Source of the DNA: JASLBX01 sp035762665
GTDB lineage: Bacteria > Actinomycetota > Actinomycetes > Jiangellales > Jiangellaceae
Assembly: GCA_035762665.1 (NCBI GenBank)
Contig: DASTNZ010000236.1
Location: forward strand, 32,353 to 96,352
Direction: 5' to 3'
Length of the DNA: 64,000 bases
Shown here: in pieces, positions 63,836 through 64,000 of the stretch
Position numbering within the stretch: position 1 is the first letter of the stretch
How the letters are laid out: the number at the start of each line of letters is the position of its first letter
Notes under the pieces: model-generated
Told to the model about the DNA's origin: nothing
What the model saw: the letters and a program-made list of their open reading frames with translations, nothing else
Database searches by the model: none
Translations under genes and position numbers: made by a program

Positions 63836-64000
63836 TCTCCCACCACGCCCAGGGTGGAAAGATCGCCGGGCAGACCGCCTACCCGCCCAACCGCAAGCTC
63901 CTGGACCACCTGCGCCGAGAGCGCGACGCGCTGTTCACCTTCCTTGTCCGCGACGGGGTGCAGGCGACCAACTGGCGGGCCGAGCACGCCATCCGCCCCG
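63836..64000 (+). mobile_element. IS66-type transposase fragment (continues outside window)
   Basis: A frame without an own start reads HHAQGGKIAGQTAYPPNRKL and LFTFLVRDGVQATNWRAEHA followed by IRP, the C-terminal core of IS66-family transposases (the N-R/K-LL-HL and GVQATNWRAE blocks). The 5' part is missing: similarity begins abruptly about 90 bp downstream of the VOC gene start. It is a truncated copy; terminal repeats are not in the window. Confidence 0.8.

Overview
The window is GC-rich, densely packed chromosomal DNA from an actinomycete. The support comes from its gene content: a mycothiol ligase (mshC), F420-type LLM and PPOX oxidoreductases, the MSMEG_4193 / DUF3090 / SCO1664 trio, DUF5703, DUF2277, a PAC2 protein, many GTG/TTG starts and many 4-8 bp start/stop overlaps. 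A Jiangella/Phytoactinopolyspora-like lineage is a guess from overall character, not a demonstrated assignment.

Layout. (a) 1-4.8 kb: the 3' end of a MacB/FtsX-type ABC exporter operon with two permeases and two ATPases. (b) 4.8-9.1 kb: small housekeeping or stress genes, including a zinc ribbon, the end-joining protein Ku, a NUDIX-NYN fusion, a DUF6328 membrane protein, a nitroreductase and DUF2277. (c) 9.1-12.7 kb: an eroded stretch with a MerR regulator, a multiply frameshifted MFS gene, a once-frameshifted EamA gene, a possible transposase scrap and tRNA-Leu(GAG). (d) 12.7-22.2 kb: CapA-like protein, a phosphoribosyltransferase-hydrolase fusion, SGNH hydrolase, M20 peptidase, aldo/keto reductase with Glu in place of the catalytic His, F420 oxidoreductase, UppP and a LytM endopeptidase. 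(e) 22.3-31.3 kb: conserved core with the mshC operon, PAC2, metH and a HAD phosphatase.

(f) 31.4-55.5 kb is the most coherent accessory block. It encodes two large secreted metalloproteases (M6 and M64), two secreted S15 Xaa-Pro dipeptidyl-peptidases, a PucR-type and a GntR-type regulator, a hydroxyproline-epimerase-like proline racemase, a DapA-family enzyme fitting pyrroline-4-hydroxy-2-carboxylate deaminase, a three-part FAD / [2Fe-2S] / FAD dehydrogenase fitting D-hydroxyproline dehydrogenase, and a complete Dpp/Opp-type peptide ABC importer. I read it as a locus for degrading proline/hydroxyproline-rich protein (collagen, gelatin or plant hydroxyproline-rich glycoproteins), importing the peptides and oxidising hydroxyproline. 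The last step (2-oxoglutarate semialdehyde dehydrogenase) is not in the window. A near-palindromic TGACATGTCA-type motif lies upstream of both the PucR gene and the catabolic operon and is a candidate shared operator.

(g) 55.5-64 kb: HAD-like phosphatase, polysaccharide deacetylase, a substrate-binding + VWA protein, a lipoprotein with a duplicated septum-formation-like domain, GNAT, a class II UvrA paralogue, a VOC protein, and a truncated IS66-type transposase running off the window. Strong hairpins between genes (34.0, 35.1, 42.2, 51.0, 60.4 kb) look like terminators or palindromic elements. No CRISPR array, rRNA or intact insertion sequence was seen.
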